64,000 nucleotides of DNA from Trichobilharzia szidati (Eukaryota > Platyhelminthes > Trematoda > Strigeidida > Schistosomatidae). The position numbers and the translations under genes were made by a program. Location of the stretch: contig OX235274.1 in NCBI GenBank assembly GCA_944472155.2, forward strand, positions 31,928,052 to 31,992,051, written 5' to 3'. Under the pieces are notes generated by a model. That model did no database searches. It was not told the DNA's origin and saw only the letters and a list, made by a program, of their open reading frames with translations. This document shows, piece after piece, positions 54,630-64,000 of this stretch (positions within the stretch are counted from its first letter, which is position 1; each line of letters starts with the position of its first letter).

Positions 54630-55927
54630 CACTTTTATTTCATTTGATGCTTATTTACTACTTTGTGTGTAAATAGTATTATTAATAGTAATAATAATTC
54701 ACATTTCTGTAAAATTATATAAATAGCAGTCATTTAAGATAATAAATAATAGTAATAATAATAATAATGGCGAACGGTTAATTAATTATTTAATTAATAA
54801 CAATAATAGTAGGCGAAACAGAATGTATATAAATGCAAGTAGAGTACACAGTTTTTTGTTGTTGTTGCTGTGGTTGTAATGAGGCTACACCTACATTAAA
54901 TGTGATAAGGACAATAGCGCAAAATGAGTAATAATAATCATTACGGATTATAGATGGAGTTTAGCGAATCCCTTTAAAAAACAGAAAAAAACAGGAGGCT
55001 TTAGAAATAATCATTAATGTTATACAGAAAAGATGAGTATCTTTCATTTCAATAGATAAGATAGATATATGCAGATGCTGGCTGACTGACTGACTATCCG
55101 ACTGACTGTCAATCAGTTTCTTTCTCTTATTTTTTAAGCAAAAATAACTAACTACTTATTAAACAAAATAAGTAGTATTTGGGCGTATAAAACAAAATTG
55201 TTATTCATTCATCAATCCACACACACACACACACGTACAGACTGAGTAGAATCGAAGCAGAACGAGAACAGTATGGAAGCATGAATTGAATCAATTTAAA
55301 CACTTAAGTATGTATATGCGCATTAAATTACACATACAAAAAAAACAAGTATCCTTCATAAACAAGTAAAAAATACACACACAAAAACAAAATGAACGAA
55401 TCAAAAGAGAGGATAGTGAAGATCACTCACTCACACACTCATTACGCATATTTCAGGTAATATGGATAGAATGCTGGCAATTATTTTTAAAAAAACAAAA
55501 CAAAGAAAAGGAAGGAGATTAGTTAAGTACATTGCACTAAGAAAAAAATAGTTTTCTGTAAGCAGCTGTATATGAAATAATAAGTTAGAGCAGCTTCAAC
55601 TATTTTTCTTGTCGTGTGATGATACTTAAAAAACAGGCGGGGGAATTGTAAACTTTTGTGTCGAGAGAATTCAGCGGTTTTATTCAGCAGCCGGGCATAG
55701 CACAAACAAGTTAGTTACTATATTTCTCTCCAATCAGGGTGTTCATGATTTCTTTAACCTGAGTGGCGGTCGTGGTGGTGGTCAGATGAAATCATTTAGC
55801 AGCATAGAACAACAACACAATTAACGGCCATAAGCGATATGATATATGCATGTATATATGTATGTATATATATATTTATAAATGCTCAAGTGTATGTATA
55901 TATATGTCTATAGGTCCTTCGACAATT
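54630..55927 (-). other. Probable long 3' UTR of the minus-strand gene
   Basis: Lies downstream of the stop at 55928. AT-rich with short tandem repeats (CA near 55217, AATAAT near 54750, TA/TG near 55850) and none of the repeat families seen elsewhere, unusual for this window. AATAAA signals on the minus strand occur at 55678-55683 and 54634-54639. The extent is inferred. Confidence 0.45.
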
Positions 55928-56029
55928 TCAGGCATTCTTCTTTATTTCTTTAGTTTTAGCTGCCCATTTTTGTGATTGACGAACAATTTGTTGACTTAAT
56001 TCTTTCACACTGATTGGAACTCGAACAAC
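55928..56029 (-). CDS. Terminal exon of an unidentified gene
   Basis: The minus strand has an acceptor CCTCTCCCTTTATAG ending at 56030, directly followed by 33 codons and TGA (55928-55930). The exon starts V-V-R-V-P-I-S-V-K-E-L-S, continues with W-A-A-K-T-K-E-I, and ends K-K-N-A. Composition is that of a real helical, charged tail, and the acceptor is strong. I do not recognise the family. The upstream exons were not found to the right in this window, where repeats prevail, so the preceding intron is at least several kb. The gene converges on RABGEF1. Confidence 0.6.
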   Translation of the reverse strand, partial: VVRVPISVKELSQQIVRQSQKWAAKTKEIKKNA

Positions 56030-56144
56030 CTATAAAGGGAGAGGAAAAAAAAGAACTGTAAGATTCAAGCCATACTAAAAAAACAAAGTGAACATTTCTC
56101 TATAATATATAAGTAAACAGATTAATATGACTGCAATTAACGAT

Positions 56145-56385
56145 CATGTGCGTCGGTGGCATAGCGGTTAGGATGCTCGCCGACCATGCACATGGTCCGG
56201 GGTTCGATCCCCGGCCGATGAAGCACTCCTTTACTTCGCTAAGCCAAAAATAAAGCTGGTAAAGGGGAAAGGTTGGGCATGAGGCTAGCAACCTCATCCT
56301 ATAAAAATAAACACTGCTAAAGAAACTTCAAGCCTCTACCTTGAAGCCCTATGTTCCACTGGGAACGTGAAGGAATAAAAAAATT
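56145..56385 (+). mobile_element. SINE-3, best copy
   Basis: tRNA-like head at 56150-56222 with a four-pair D stem (GCAT/ATGC), a GACC/GGTC anticodon-like stem and a perfect T arm (CGGGG TTCGATC CCCCG). Then GGTAAAGGGGAAAGGTTGGG, GCAACC and AAACTTCAAGCC. It ends with TTGAAGCCCTATGTTCCACT and an A-rich tail. It is not a functional tRNA gene: the acceptor stem pairs over only about four positions. Confidence 0.8.
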
Positions 56386-56529
56386 AACGATCATAAGGTA
56401 TTTTTGATTGGACACTAGTCAGTAACTAGTCCTTTGCTTTGTGCAGATTGAATATTCTATCAGTCAGGTTTGCAATGTGGCCAGCATTCTAGGTGACTCA
56501 CCATCACGGTGCACTACACTGTGAATTGT

Positions 56530-57375
56530 TGATATTAGATGGTTGGAGGCAATCAGAAGGAAGCCTTCGACCCAGGTTTCGTGCTGTCTGTCTGTTTTCG
56601 ACATAGAACTTTGCACATATGTGCGGCTGTTCAAGTCGCCACACTCCCTCCATGTAGCACACAAAGCAAGAGAAGAAAGTAGGAGAAATGCATAATATAG
56701 ACAGTAAACAGAGGTGTGAGGAATAGTAGTAACGAAGAACAAAACTGTTTCATTGGGTATTATAAGTCACAAGGAGTGGATGCATCTGCGCCACTGAGAA
56801 CGATTTTGAGCCATATCACCAATTGTTTCCAACTATTGGTTTTTACCGTCCCGAGGACCCCAACCAGGAAGTCTACACCTTCCTACGTGGCCTAGACTAA
56901 CTGTTGTAGATTTCATTGACTGGTGACATGTTTTCGTTTGACCGCCGCTAGCTCTTTTTCAGCCTGACCCTATATCAGCTAACATTGCCTGTTGTAGAGG
57001 AAGGCGATGACTAGACATACGTAACACATGTCCTAACCATCTCAGTCGATGTAATTTCACAGCCTCGTCGACTGATTTACCCTCCTTACTTAGCACTCGA
57101 CGCCTAATCTCAATATTGCTCACCCTATTATACCACTTCACACGAGAGATAGAACGCAGACATCTGTGATCAAAGATAGCTAATCTTTTCATGTCTTCCA
57201 CTCTTAATGGCCAGGTCTCACAGCCGTAAAGATTTCGTGCTAGTTGGCACTCACCAGTCAGTTAGCAAGGCGTATCTGCAACCTTGAAGGAACTCATGTC
57301 CCTTCTGGGATTCGAACCCGCGTCACCCAATGCTGAAGTCATAGGATATACTCACCATGCAACTTATGAAGCGAA
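56530..57375 (-). mobile_element. SINE-4 split by an RTE-a insertion
   Basis: The left part (56530-56585) and right part (57233-57375) together make the SINE-4 seen whole at 50835-51020. Minus-strand box B GGTTCGAATCCC at about 57310. The break is filled by RTE-a with a 9-bp TSD. Confidence 0.8.
56586..57232 (-). mobile_element. RTE-a insertion, 5'-truncated, with TSD
   Basis: TTTCGTGCT at 56577-56585 and 57233-57241 is the target duplication. The 3' end on the minus strand is GTTCTATGTCGAAAACAGACAGAC (tail CAGACAGAC). The coding remnant near the 5' end reads L-A-I-F-D-H-R-C-L-R-S-I and W-L-G-H-V-L-R-M. 647 bp. Confidence 0.88.
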
Positions 57376-57376
57376 A

Positions 57377-57800
57377 TAATAGAGATTTGAAGCTCAGGCG
57401 GATGATTTAGAATTAGTTGTGTTCTCTGAGGTGGTTGGTTTAACTACGAAGCTTTCGTCGTCCTTTTGGACAATATCGCTTCAGCGCAAGTTTTAGCATA
57501 AAATGAACTGATTTGAATTCTCGATGAATGATAGAATTGTAACCAAATTTACCAACTAGTAAAAAGTAAATCAGCGGACAAGAAAGTTCAAATTCCAAGT
57601 CAATGAAAAAATGATCAATACAGATGTAAATCGACTGCCAGTCACAAAGATGGTTGCTGCCAGGAGACACAATTATATCATTTATGGAGAACTCAAATCA
57701 ATTCATCTTATACTAAGACTTGTGCTGAAGATATTGTCCAGAAGGACGACGAAAGCTTCGCAATTAAACCAACCAGCTTAGAGAACACAACTTATGAAGC
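57377..57800. repeat. Fold-back element with hairpin arms
   Basis: Arms 57408-57540 and 57670-57793 are inverted copies (GTTGGTTTAACTACGAAGC against GCTTCGCAATTAAACCAAC) around about 130 bp. Each arm holds a compact hairpin (GTCC...GGACGACGAAAGCTTC on one strand). The first 70 bp equal the mini-insertion at 50613-50682. Confidence 0.7.
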
Positions 57801-58410
57801 GAATTGATCGATTGAGATGGCTAGAACTCTTGCTGCTCAGATTGAGCCACAAGCAATGCTAGCTCACATAGGCTTAGGCTGGAAAAGAGTTAGAGATGGT
57901 CAAGCCAAAACCCGGCATTAGTCCATGAATTCTTTGACTGTTGTTTTCAACTAATCACGTAGGGAGATGTAGACTATCTGATTTAGGGTACTCGTAATGC
58001 TAAGAAGCAACGGCTTGAGACTACTGGTGATACGGCTCAAAATCGCTCTCAATGGTGCAGATTTATTCACTTTTCGTAGTCTCCCATATCCATTGAACCC
58101 TCATGTTTTTACATGTTACTACTCTATCATTCTCCCACACATTTCTGCTTATTATAATCGGTGGGTGCGTACTGATGAAGAGTCCCAAACTGGGACGAAA
58201 CAGATGTCCAGTACTCCCAGGTTTTCCAGTGGTTCTCTAACTGATGTCAGCTCATGATGAAATCCTCCATGCAATCAAACAAAATCCCTACAAAACCAAT
58301 ACTTGAAAATATAATACTTTTTCCCCTTATTTTTATGCGCTAAATGGAGTGTAGCATTTTGGAAAGGTGCATGTCTGTGCTCAGTTTTATGTTGAAACTG
58401 AGTTATTCAG
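57800..58410 (+). mobile_element. RTE-a relic carrying a SINE-2 piece
   Basis: GATTGAGATGGCTAGAAC, GGTCAAGCCAAAACCCGG, then 3' UTR, then a SINE-2 fragment (58160-58310), then the RTE-a end (GTGCTACATGG-like GCGCTAAATGGAGTG and GTTGAAACTGAG). Confidence 0.7.
58160..58315 (+). mobile_element. SINE-2 3' part
   Basis: Starts at GGTGGGTGCGTACTG, just after where box B would be. HHR at 58169-58214 with perfect stem I, core ATGAAGA, stem II GTCCC...GGGAC and GAAACAGATGTCC. The tail ends CCAATACTTGAAAA. Confidence 0.75.
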
Positions 58411-58464
58411 TAGTCATTAATCATGAAACTTGTTATATGCATATATCAGTCTAGCTTCAATGTG

Positions 58465-58635
58465 GGGCGGGGGATGTCGCTCATTGGATAAAGGCACTCG
58501 ACTTGTAGCTAATGTGTCTCGAGTTCAACTTCCGACTGATCCACTTCAGCCCCTAAGTACTTGCATAATATCATCAACTCTCCATACAAAATAAGTGTGG
58601 CTCACAGACGGGTATCTGAAACAGAAGGGGAATCA
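58465..58635 (+). repeat. tRNA-like repeat (possible SINE)
   Basis: ATTGGATAAAGGCACTCGAC and CGAGTTCAACTTCC could be decayed A and B boxes. A following stretch (ACAAAATAAGTGTGGCTC) is echoed near 32535 (CATAATAAGTGTGACTC). Weakly supported. Confidence 0.4.
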
Positions 58636-58638
58636 GTG

Positions 58639-58995
58639 TCACGTGACTGCAGACCTTAGAGGACAACTGTCTGAGGCCGGTCACACACGCACACAGTCTG
58701 TTTCATTTAGTTTTTGGAGTTTTATCCGTATTAAGACATTGTCAGCGGCTACGAACAGCCACAAGATAAGTCAGGATGTACAATTTTCGGGCTCGACCTT
58801 TTCCAAAGAGCGGAAAGGCAGACCGTCAACAAAACGATGGTAACTACTTTGAATCTCTAACCGCTGTCCAAATGATCTTCCTGGTATGGTAGGACCTACA
58901 GGAACATTCTCTGCAGCCAGTGTAGCTCGCTACGGCTAGTTACGATATGCAAGCTCGACCACTACAACATCAAGGTAGCAGTCTATCGGTCCAGT
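58639..58995 (-). repeat. R-X repeat copy, inverted
   Basis: Minus strand contains TGCTACCTTGATGTTGTAGTG near 58960 and the GTTGTCCTCTAAGG end near 58665, matching 61677-62127 and 35290-35790 with divergence. Confidence 0.65.
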
Positions 58996-59029
58996 CTACA
59001 TAACTGAGTTGTAGCTAACTAGCTTCAGT

Positions 59030-59515
59030 ATTTCTTTGGGACTATTGGTGAACAAGGTAAAGGTAAAGTCAGTCCTTCTATATGTACGGATCAGAAACTT
59101 GGCGGCGGGTCACAAAGAATATTTCAAACAGCCTGTTGCAGACCTTTATCAACAACTCTCTTCGCTCTATACTCAAGATCAGATGGCCGGAAGGAATCAA
59201 CAACAAGAAACTATGGGAACAAACAAGAACCAATCGCCCAACAAATATGCAGGAGAAAGTGGAGATGGATTGGACACTCGCTGAGGAGGCCACTGGGTGA
59301 CATTGCGCGTCAGGCCATCACTCGAGTGGAACCCGAAAGAGAAGCGGTGAGTGTGACGTTCAAGGGTGACATGGAGGAGATGGTGTGAAGAGGAGATGAA
59401 ACAGTATGGACTGACATGGATGCAGGTGAAAAGTATAGTAGAAGACAGAAGCAAGTGGAGACGTGCAATTGAAGCCCTATGTTCCACTAGGAACCCAAGA
59501 GAACAATAATAATAA
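59030..59515 (+). mobile_element. RTE-b 3' end, best copy
   Basis: The frame at 59082-59300 reads Y-G-S-E-T-W-R-R, F-I-N-N-S-L-R-S-I-L-K-I-R-W-P, L-W-E-Q-T and M-D-W-T-L, the C-terminal part of RTE (SR2-like) ORF2. The tail TTGAAGCCCTATGTTCCACT then AACAATAATAATAAT is the presumed RT entry site. Confidence 0.85.
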
Positions 59516-60045
59516 TTGGTGAACAAAGACAATAGCCAAATATATGCATAACCACAGTGAATTTGAATAGGCTTGTTAAAGTATAGCTTTCTTAATGTTT
59601 AATCTAACCATCTTTTCTTAAAAATAATCAACTGTATAGACAGTTTACCTACTATAACTCCATATCCAATAAATCTGATCAGTATTCAAATGTCTTACAA
59701 ATAAGGAAGTGAATAGGCAAATCTTCTAGCCAGCTCTTTTAAATGTTGTTCATGTATGTACTGATTTTACAACACAGGGTTACAAAGTTGATCATAACTT
59801 ATCACGTTGTTATTTAAGAAAATGTCAATCATATTATTATTATATTATTACTATTATTTTATTTAAGATTGATTTTACAAATACACGCGCCTACTAATAA
59901 ATATTTGTAACTGCCTGACTGACTGACAGGTAAAGAGTGTAAAGAAGGGGGAACATTTGCGTTTAGATGATAACGATTGTTTTTCATAGCACACGTTTTT
60001 TTGTTTAATCACTCTTATACTACTAATGCTACTACTACTATTAAT
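59516..60045. other. Unassigned AT-rich
   Basis: ATT/TAT runs near 59833-59865; otherwise nothing recognised. Confidence 0.4.
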
Positions 60046-60819
60046 ACTTATCTAAAACAAAATATTTGAGCAAAGAATATCCTTTTCGATCATTTCCTCT
60101 TCTGGCTCTACAATTATATATACGTTTATATACATAGAATATTCTAGAATAGTAGTCAATAACAATATCAGTGTTTTTTTTAAATAATATCGATTTGTTA
60201 AATAAGATGAATGGAATTCCAGTTCACTAGAGATGCATAAATTATAATAAGCATAAAAATGTAATAGCGAATAGAATATCAAATAAAATTAGGTAAATTC
60301 CCACAACAAAGTGAGAGTCATTAAAACCTTGATTGATGGCCAAGGTGTAAGGACAGTGTCTGAACCAACCAGCTTCTTTTGGACACATAAGTTAGGTTTC
60401 TTAATGTGGATCCCAACAGACGGCCTCAGCAATATTTAGTAGACGAACTCTTAAGGTGAAGTTAAGCTTAGTCGGTATGCGGTAAATGACTTTGAAGGCC
60501 GGGTTAACATCAATCTTGTGTTCTGTATCCACAAGATGAGATAGAATAGCACTTACTTAAACAGGTGAACATAGAGAAAATAGAGGTGATGAAAATTCCT
60601 GGCCAACACCAACAGCAACAACAGACAACAATTAGCATAGATGGGAGAAATCTGAGAGAATCAATCAATCAATATCAATATGATTATGAGCAATAGTTTA
60701 TGCTCGAAATGTCATCAGTTAATATTACTGTACAACACTGTGTGATTTATCAAAATAAAATCTTATCTATAATGGAGTTATGCTCTACCACAGTGCCCAA
60801 GTTTTATACTTACATCAAT

Positions 60820-61310
60820 AAGATCCGGATTTTCAACTCCAATGTGAAGTCAGTGCTACTATACGGATCAGAGACTTGATGCGTCATAAAGAGCATCTCA
60901 AACAAACTACAGACCTTCATTAACAATTGTCTTCGCTCAATACTCAAGATCAGATGGCCAGAAAAGATCAGCAACAGAGATGGATCTCTAGTAGCGAACC
61001 AATTCAGCAGAAACTGATTGTGCGACAAATATGCAGGAAGAAATGGAGGCGGATTGGCTATACTCTGAGGAAACAAACCATCAAGTGACATCACTAGACA
61101 AGCCATTGCTCGAGTGGAACCCGAAAGGGAAGGGGCGAGTTGGTCGTCAGTGCGAGGGTGACTTGGAGGAGGTCATGTGAAGAGGAGATGAAAACGTGTG
61201 GGCAAACTTGGAGCCAGGTGGAGACTCTAGCAGAGAACAGAACGCAATGGAGACGCACGGCTGAAGCCCTATGTTCCTGTAGGAATTAAAGGAAGCAATA
61301 ATAATAATAC
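60820..61310 (+). mobile_element. RTE-b 3' end nested in the PLE
   Basis: Reads R-I-F-N-S-N-V-K-S-V-L-L-Y-G-S-E-T, then L-R-S-I-L-K-I-R-W-P with breaks. It ends in GAAGCCCTATGTTCCTGTAGG and AATAATAATAAT. It is flanked by ACTTAC / ACTTAA, a weak TSD candidate. Confidence 0.75.
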
Positions 61311-61676
61311 TTAACCACGCAGGGTGATGTTCGGAAATCCGACGAGAAACACACCTGATTGTACGGCCTATGCATGTGGCTCCACAGGAGCAGTCAAACT
61401 AGTAGATACATATAGGAGAGGTGAAATTATACATTTTAATGCAAAATAGAGGTGGTTTTGATGACATGACATTCTTCAGAAGCACTAAATACTCTTTTTA
61501 CCGCATTCCTAAACCGTTGTGTTAATATGTCGCTTATGTTATCCCCCGAGGAATTGAATTTGGTTCAGACACTGTCCTTACACCTTGGCCATCAATCAAG
61601 GTTTCAATGATTCTCACTTTTTTTGTGTGGAAATTTCCTTAATTTTATTTTATATTCTATTTGCTATTACATTTTT

Positions 61677-62127
61677 CCCCTACCGAAAGCTGCTACCTTG
61701 ACGTGGTGGTCGGGCTTGAACACTGCAATGACCCTACAAGCTATACTGGCTGAGACTTATGTCGCTTGAGGTCCTACCATGTCAGAAAGGTTGTTTGGAT
61801 AGCGGTTAGAGAAAAAGCACCTACCCAATCCAATACTATGATTCAAACAAATTCACGAAATATCATGCCGGATCGGTCGGGGCCCGGATTAACAACGACC
61901 GCGCTTCCTGCTGCCGTGTCACAGGGCAGAAGTGATAAATATGCTACTGAGACACCAAACAAGAAAAAACAAACAAAAACAGGTTGCGTGTGACCGACCT
62001 CAAGCAGTTGTCCCCTGGGCTCTGCGGTCACGCAACACTCTTTCTGTTTCAGGTTCCCGAAGAATCAATCAACTTCCACGGTGTGGGCAGCCGGGAAGTA
62101 ACAACCGCCCACACACTTCCAAAAGCT
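61677..62127 (+). mobile_element. R-X unit (451 bp) with 12-bp TSD
   Basis: TATTACATTTTT at 61665-61676 and 62128-62139 flanks the unit; the opposite PLE arm (near 60263-60275) shows the uninterrupted site. The unit starts CCCCTACCGAAAGC, holds GCTACCTTGACGTGGTGG, and ends CACTTCCAAAAGC. No terminal inverted repeat or RT seen. Confidence 0.8.
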
Positions 62128-62390
62128 TATTACATTTTTATGCTTATTATAATTTATGCATCTCTAGTAAACTGGAATTCCATTGTGATCTTAAAATAAC
62201 AAATCGATAGAATGTATTTAAAAACTTTCAAAAAGGAATGGATACTGAACAAAGAATACACAACCGATGGTGATTCCTCGACTGAAAGATGAAGTACCTA
62301 GACTACTAGCCACTTCAAATTGTATTTAAAAACGGCGATATTGTTAATGACGACTATTCTAGAATATTTTATGTATATAAACGCATATAT

Positions 62391-62394
<4 letters not shown>

Positions 62395-62424
<30 letters not shown>
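62395..62424. repeat. AT/TA microsatellite
   Basis: An uninterrupted TA run of about 30 bases inside the right PLE arm. The same point of the left arm has only a short TATATA, so the run expanded after the arms formed. Confidence 0.85.
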
Positions 62425-62428
<4 letters not shown>

Positions 62429-62579
62429 GTAGAGCCAGAAGAGGAAATTATCGAAAAAGATATATTCTCTGCTCAAATATTTTGTTTTTGATAAGTAGTC
62501 TGAATATTCTCGCTACTACTTATTACACACATGATATACATTAGAGTACATTAGAGTATGAATTGCTTTTGATGTTATT

Positions 62580-63870
62580 TGACAACAGCGGATATTGAGC
62601 GAAGGGAGTGCCAAGAAAGTACATTGCACTAATCAAGGCACTCTACTCAAACTCACGTGGCTGTGTAAGGGCTTATGGGGAATTGTCATCTGAATTGATA
62701 ACATCCAGTGGTGTCCGTCAAGGATGTCCACTTTCCCCATTTCCGTTTAACTTCATCATAGATATGCTAATGGAAGTACCCTTAACTGAACGATTTAGGA
62801 ATCGACTTGTTACCAGGGAACAGTTTTATGGACTTAGAATATGCAGACGACACAGTCCTGTTAAGGGAGGATGCTAACAAAATGCAGAGTCTTCTGAACA
62901 CCTTGAGCAGCAATCTTCGTATGTTTGGCATGCGATTCGCCCCTGTGAAATGCAAGATGCTGCTACAGGACTGGACTACGTCTACCCCTAGCTTAGTGAT
63001 AGGGAATGAAGTGATAGAACATGTTGACCACTTCACCTATTTGGGAAGTTGTATCAGCACCAACGGATTGATTGATGACGAAATCACAGCACGGATCCAA
63101 AAAGCTCGGGCTGCTTTCGCTAACTTACACCGTCTCTGGCGTAGGTGTGACATCCGACTATCAAACAAGGGACGTGTATACTGCTCAGCATTTCACTCCG
63201 TCCTTGTCTATGGCTCTGAAACATGGCCAATACGAGTTGAAGACATGAAAAAGTTGACTGTTTTTGATCATAGATGTCTACGATCTCTTTCTCACGTTAG
63301 ATGGCATAAATAAGGTAAGTAATGTTGAAGTTAGGCGTAGAGTGTCGGGCAAAGAGGGAAAATCAATCGACGAGGCTATAAAGTTACATAGATTGAGATG
63401 GCTAGGTCACGTGCTGCGCATGCCTAACCATTGCCTCCCCCACCCCGACGGGCATTACTAGCTGATATAGGTGCAGGTTGGAGAAGAGTAAGTGGTGGCC
63501 AAACAAAAACATGGCCTCATCAATCCATGAAATCCTTGACAGTTAAACTGAGTCAGGTAGGGAGGGAGATGCAGACTTCCGGGTTGGGGCCCGCCCTAGG
63601 GACTCTAAGAATCAATGGCTGGAGACAATAGGTGACATGGTTCGAAATCGTTGTCAATGGCGCAGATGTATTCAGTCTCTGTAATCTTTCATATTCCTTT
63701 CTATCATTACTCATTCTGTTTCACTCTTATACTTGTCAAAACTCTATTGATTCTCTTCACTCATTTTCCTGTCTACCTTTGTGTGCTATTTGGAACGTGG
63801 CAACTCGAAATGCTGCACTTCGGTACCAAGTTCTATGTTGAATCCAGACAGAGCGAAACTCCAGCCAAGA
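62580..63870 (+). mobile_element. RTE-a, longest copy in the window (RT to 3' UTR)
   Basis: RT motifs in order: Y-I-A-L-I-K-A-L-Y, S-G-V-R-Q-G-C-P-L-S-P near 62712, then after a frameshift near 62800 L-E-Y-A-D-D at about 62832, F-T-Y-L-G-S, Y-G-S-E-T-W and F-D-H-R-C-L-R-S. It shifts again near 63310 into [12 protein letters not shown]. The 3' UTR ends near GTTGAATCCAGACAG (63837-63851). The endonuclease is missing and the copy is inactive. Confidence 0.88.
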
Positions 63871-64000
63871 TGACGAGAAGTCCAAGATCTACAGGCTAAT
63901 CATAAGAAGAGTTAATGTCTCCATTATGTAGGTAGTAATCAACGTGTTATAATACAAAAGCCCATGAAACTAGTACTAGTTTTCAAGTAGGAGCTATAAA
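63871..64000. other. Window end, unassigned
   Basis: No feature recognised after the RTE-a tail. Confidence 0.4.

Larger units (their letters stand above)
60050..62490. mobile_element. Palindromic Penelope-like element with two nested insertions
   Basis: The left arm (60050-60370) is the inverted complement of a right arm split into 61559-61676 and 62128-62490. The innermost 58 bases (60309-60369 against 61559-61620) are nearly perfect. The middle has PLE coding relics on the minus strand: the nuclease C-terminal side at about 60370-60570 and C-G-A-T-C-I-G-R-T, I-S-E-H-H-P (GIY-YIG) at 61320-61410. An RTE-b 3' end interrupts it (60820-61310), and an R-X unit splits the right arm. Confidence 0.72.

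Noticed and set aside
55200..55450. CRISPR-like or regulatory tandem array
   Set aside because: The repeats are simple CA and ACACAC microsatellites with no spacer structure, in a eukaryotic 3' UTR.
56150..56222. Functional tRNA gene
   Set aside because: D, anticodon-like and T arms are good, but the acceptor stem pairs over only about four positions, the anticodon stem closes to a tiny loop, and the head continues into a SINE body.

Overview
The window looks like schistosome (blood fluke) nuclear DNA. It is AT-rich and crowded with nested CR1-like and RTE-like LINEs, Gypsy and Penelope-like (PLE) relics and tRNA-headed SINEs, some carrying hammerhead-ribozyme (HHR) sequences. The one complete host gene has tiny 5' introns and multi-kilobase 3' introns, a known schistosome trait. 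The species cannot be fixed from sequence alone.

Layout. 1-13.3 kb: decayed LINE, LTR and SINE pieces, including a head-to-head pair of HHR-SINEs at 4.4-5.2 kb. 13.9-30.7 kb: a nested retroelement block. A 5'-truncated CR1-like LINE (LINE-A, 14873-17671) lies between an RTE endonuclease relic and a minus-strand Gypsy element. An apparently full-length CR1-like LINE (LINE-B, 17999-24914) with two intact ORFs sits between two copies of one 2371-bp segment (15628-17998 and 24915-27285). These have a constant offset of 9287 and show no difference in any stretch compared. The segment is LINE-A tail plus the start of the Gypsy piece. The copies begin and end exactly at the LINE-B termini, so the arrangement has the geometry of a target-site duplication (TSD) about 100 times the usual length. 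30.7-49.7 kb: a plus-strand seven-exon gene for a Rabex-5/RABGEF1-like Rab5 guanine-nucleotide exchange factor (549 aa), with introns filled by SINE, LINE and PLE pieces. 49.7-54.6 kb: RTE, PLE and SINE relics. 54.6-56.0 kb: the 3' UTR and terminal exon of an unidentified minus-strand gene convergent with RABGEF1. 56.1-64 kb: more relics, including a 2.4-kb inverted-repeat PLE with two secondary insertions.

Working family names: LINE-A and LINE-B (CR1-like); RTE-a (tail near AACCAGTCAGTCAG) and RTE-b (tail GAAGCCCTATGTTCCACT); SINE-1 (Smalpha-like, HHR); SINE-2 (a second HHR family, about ten copies); SINE-3 (tRNA head, 3' end shared with RTE-b); SINE-4 (tRNA-like); R-X (unclassified repeat, about 450 bp); PLE. 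Function here is dominated by retrotransposition biology; RABGEF1 is the only gene whose cellular role can be named. All boundaries come from reading by eye; ends of old repeats are good to tens of bases.
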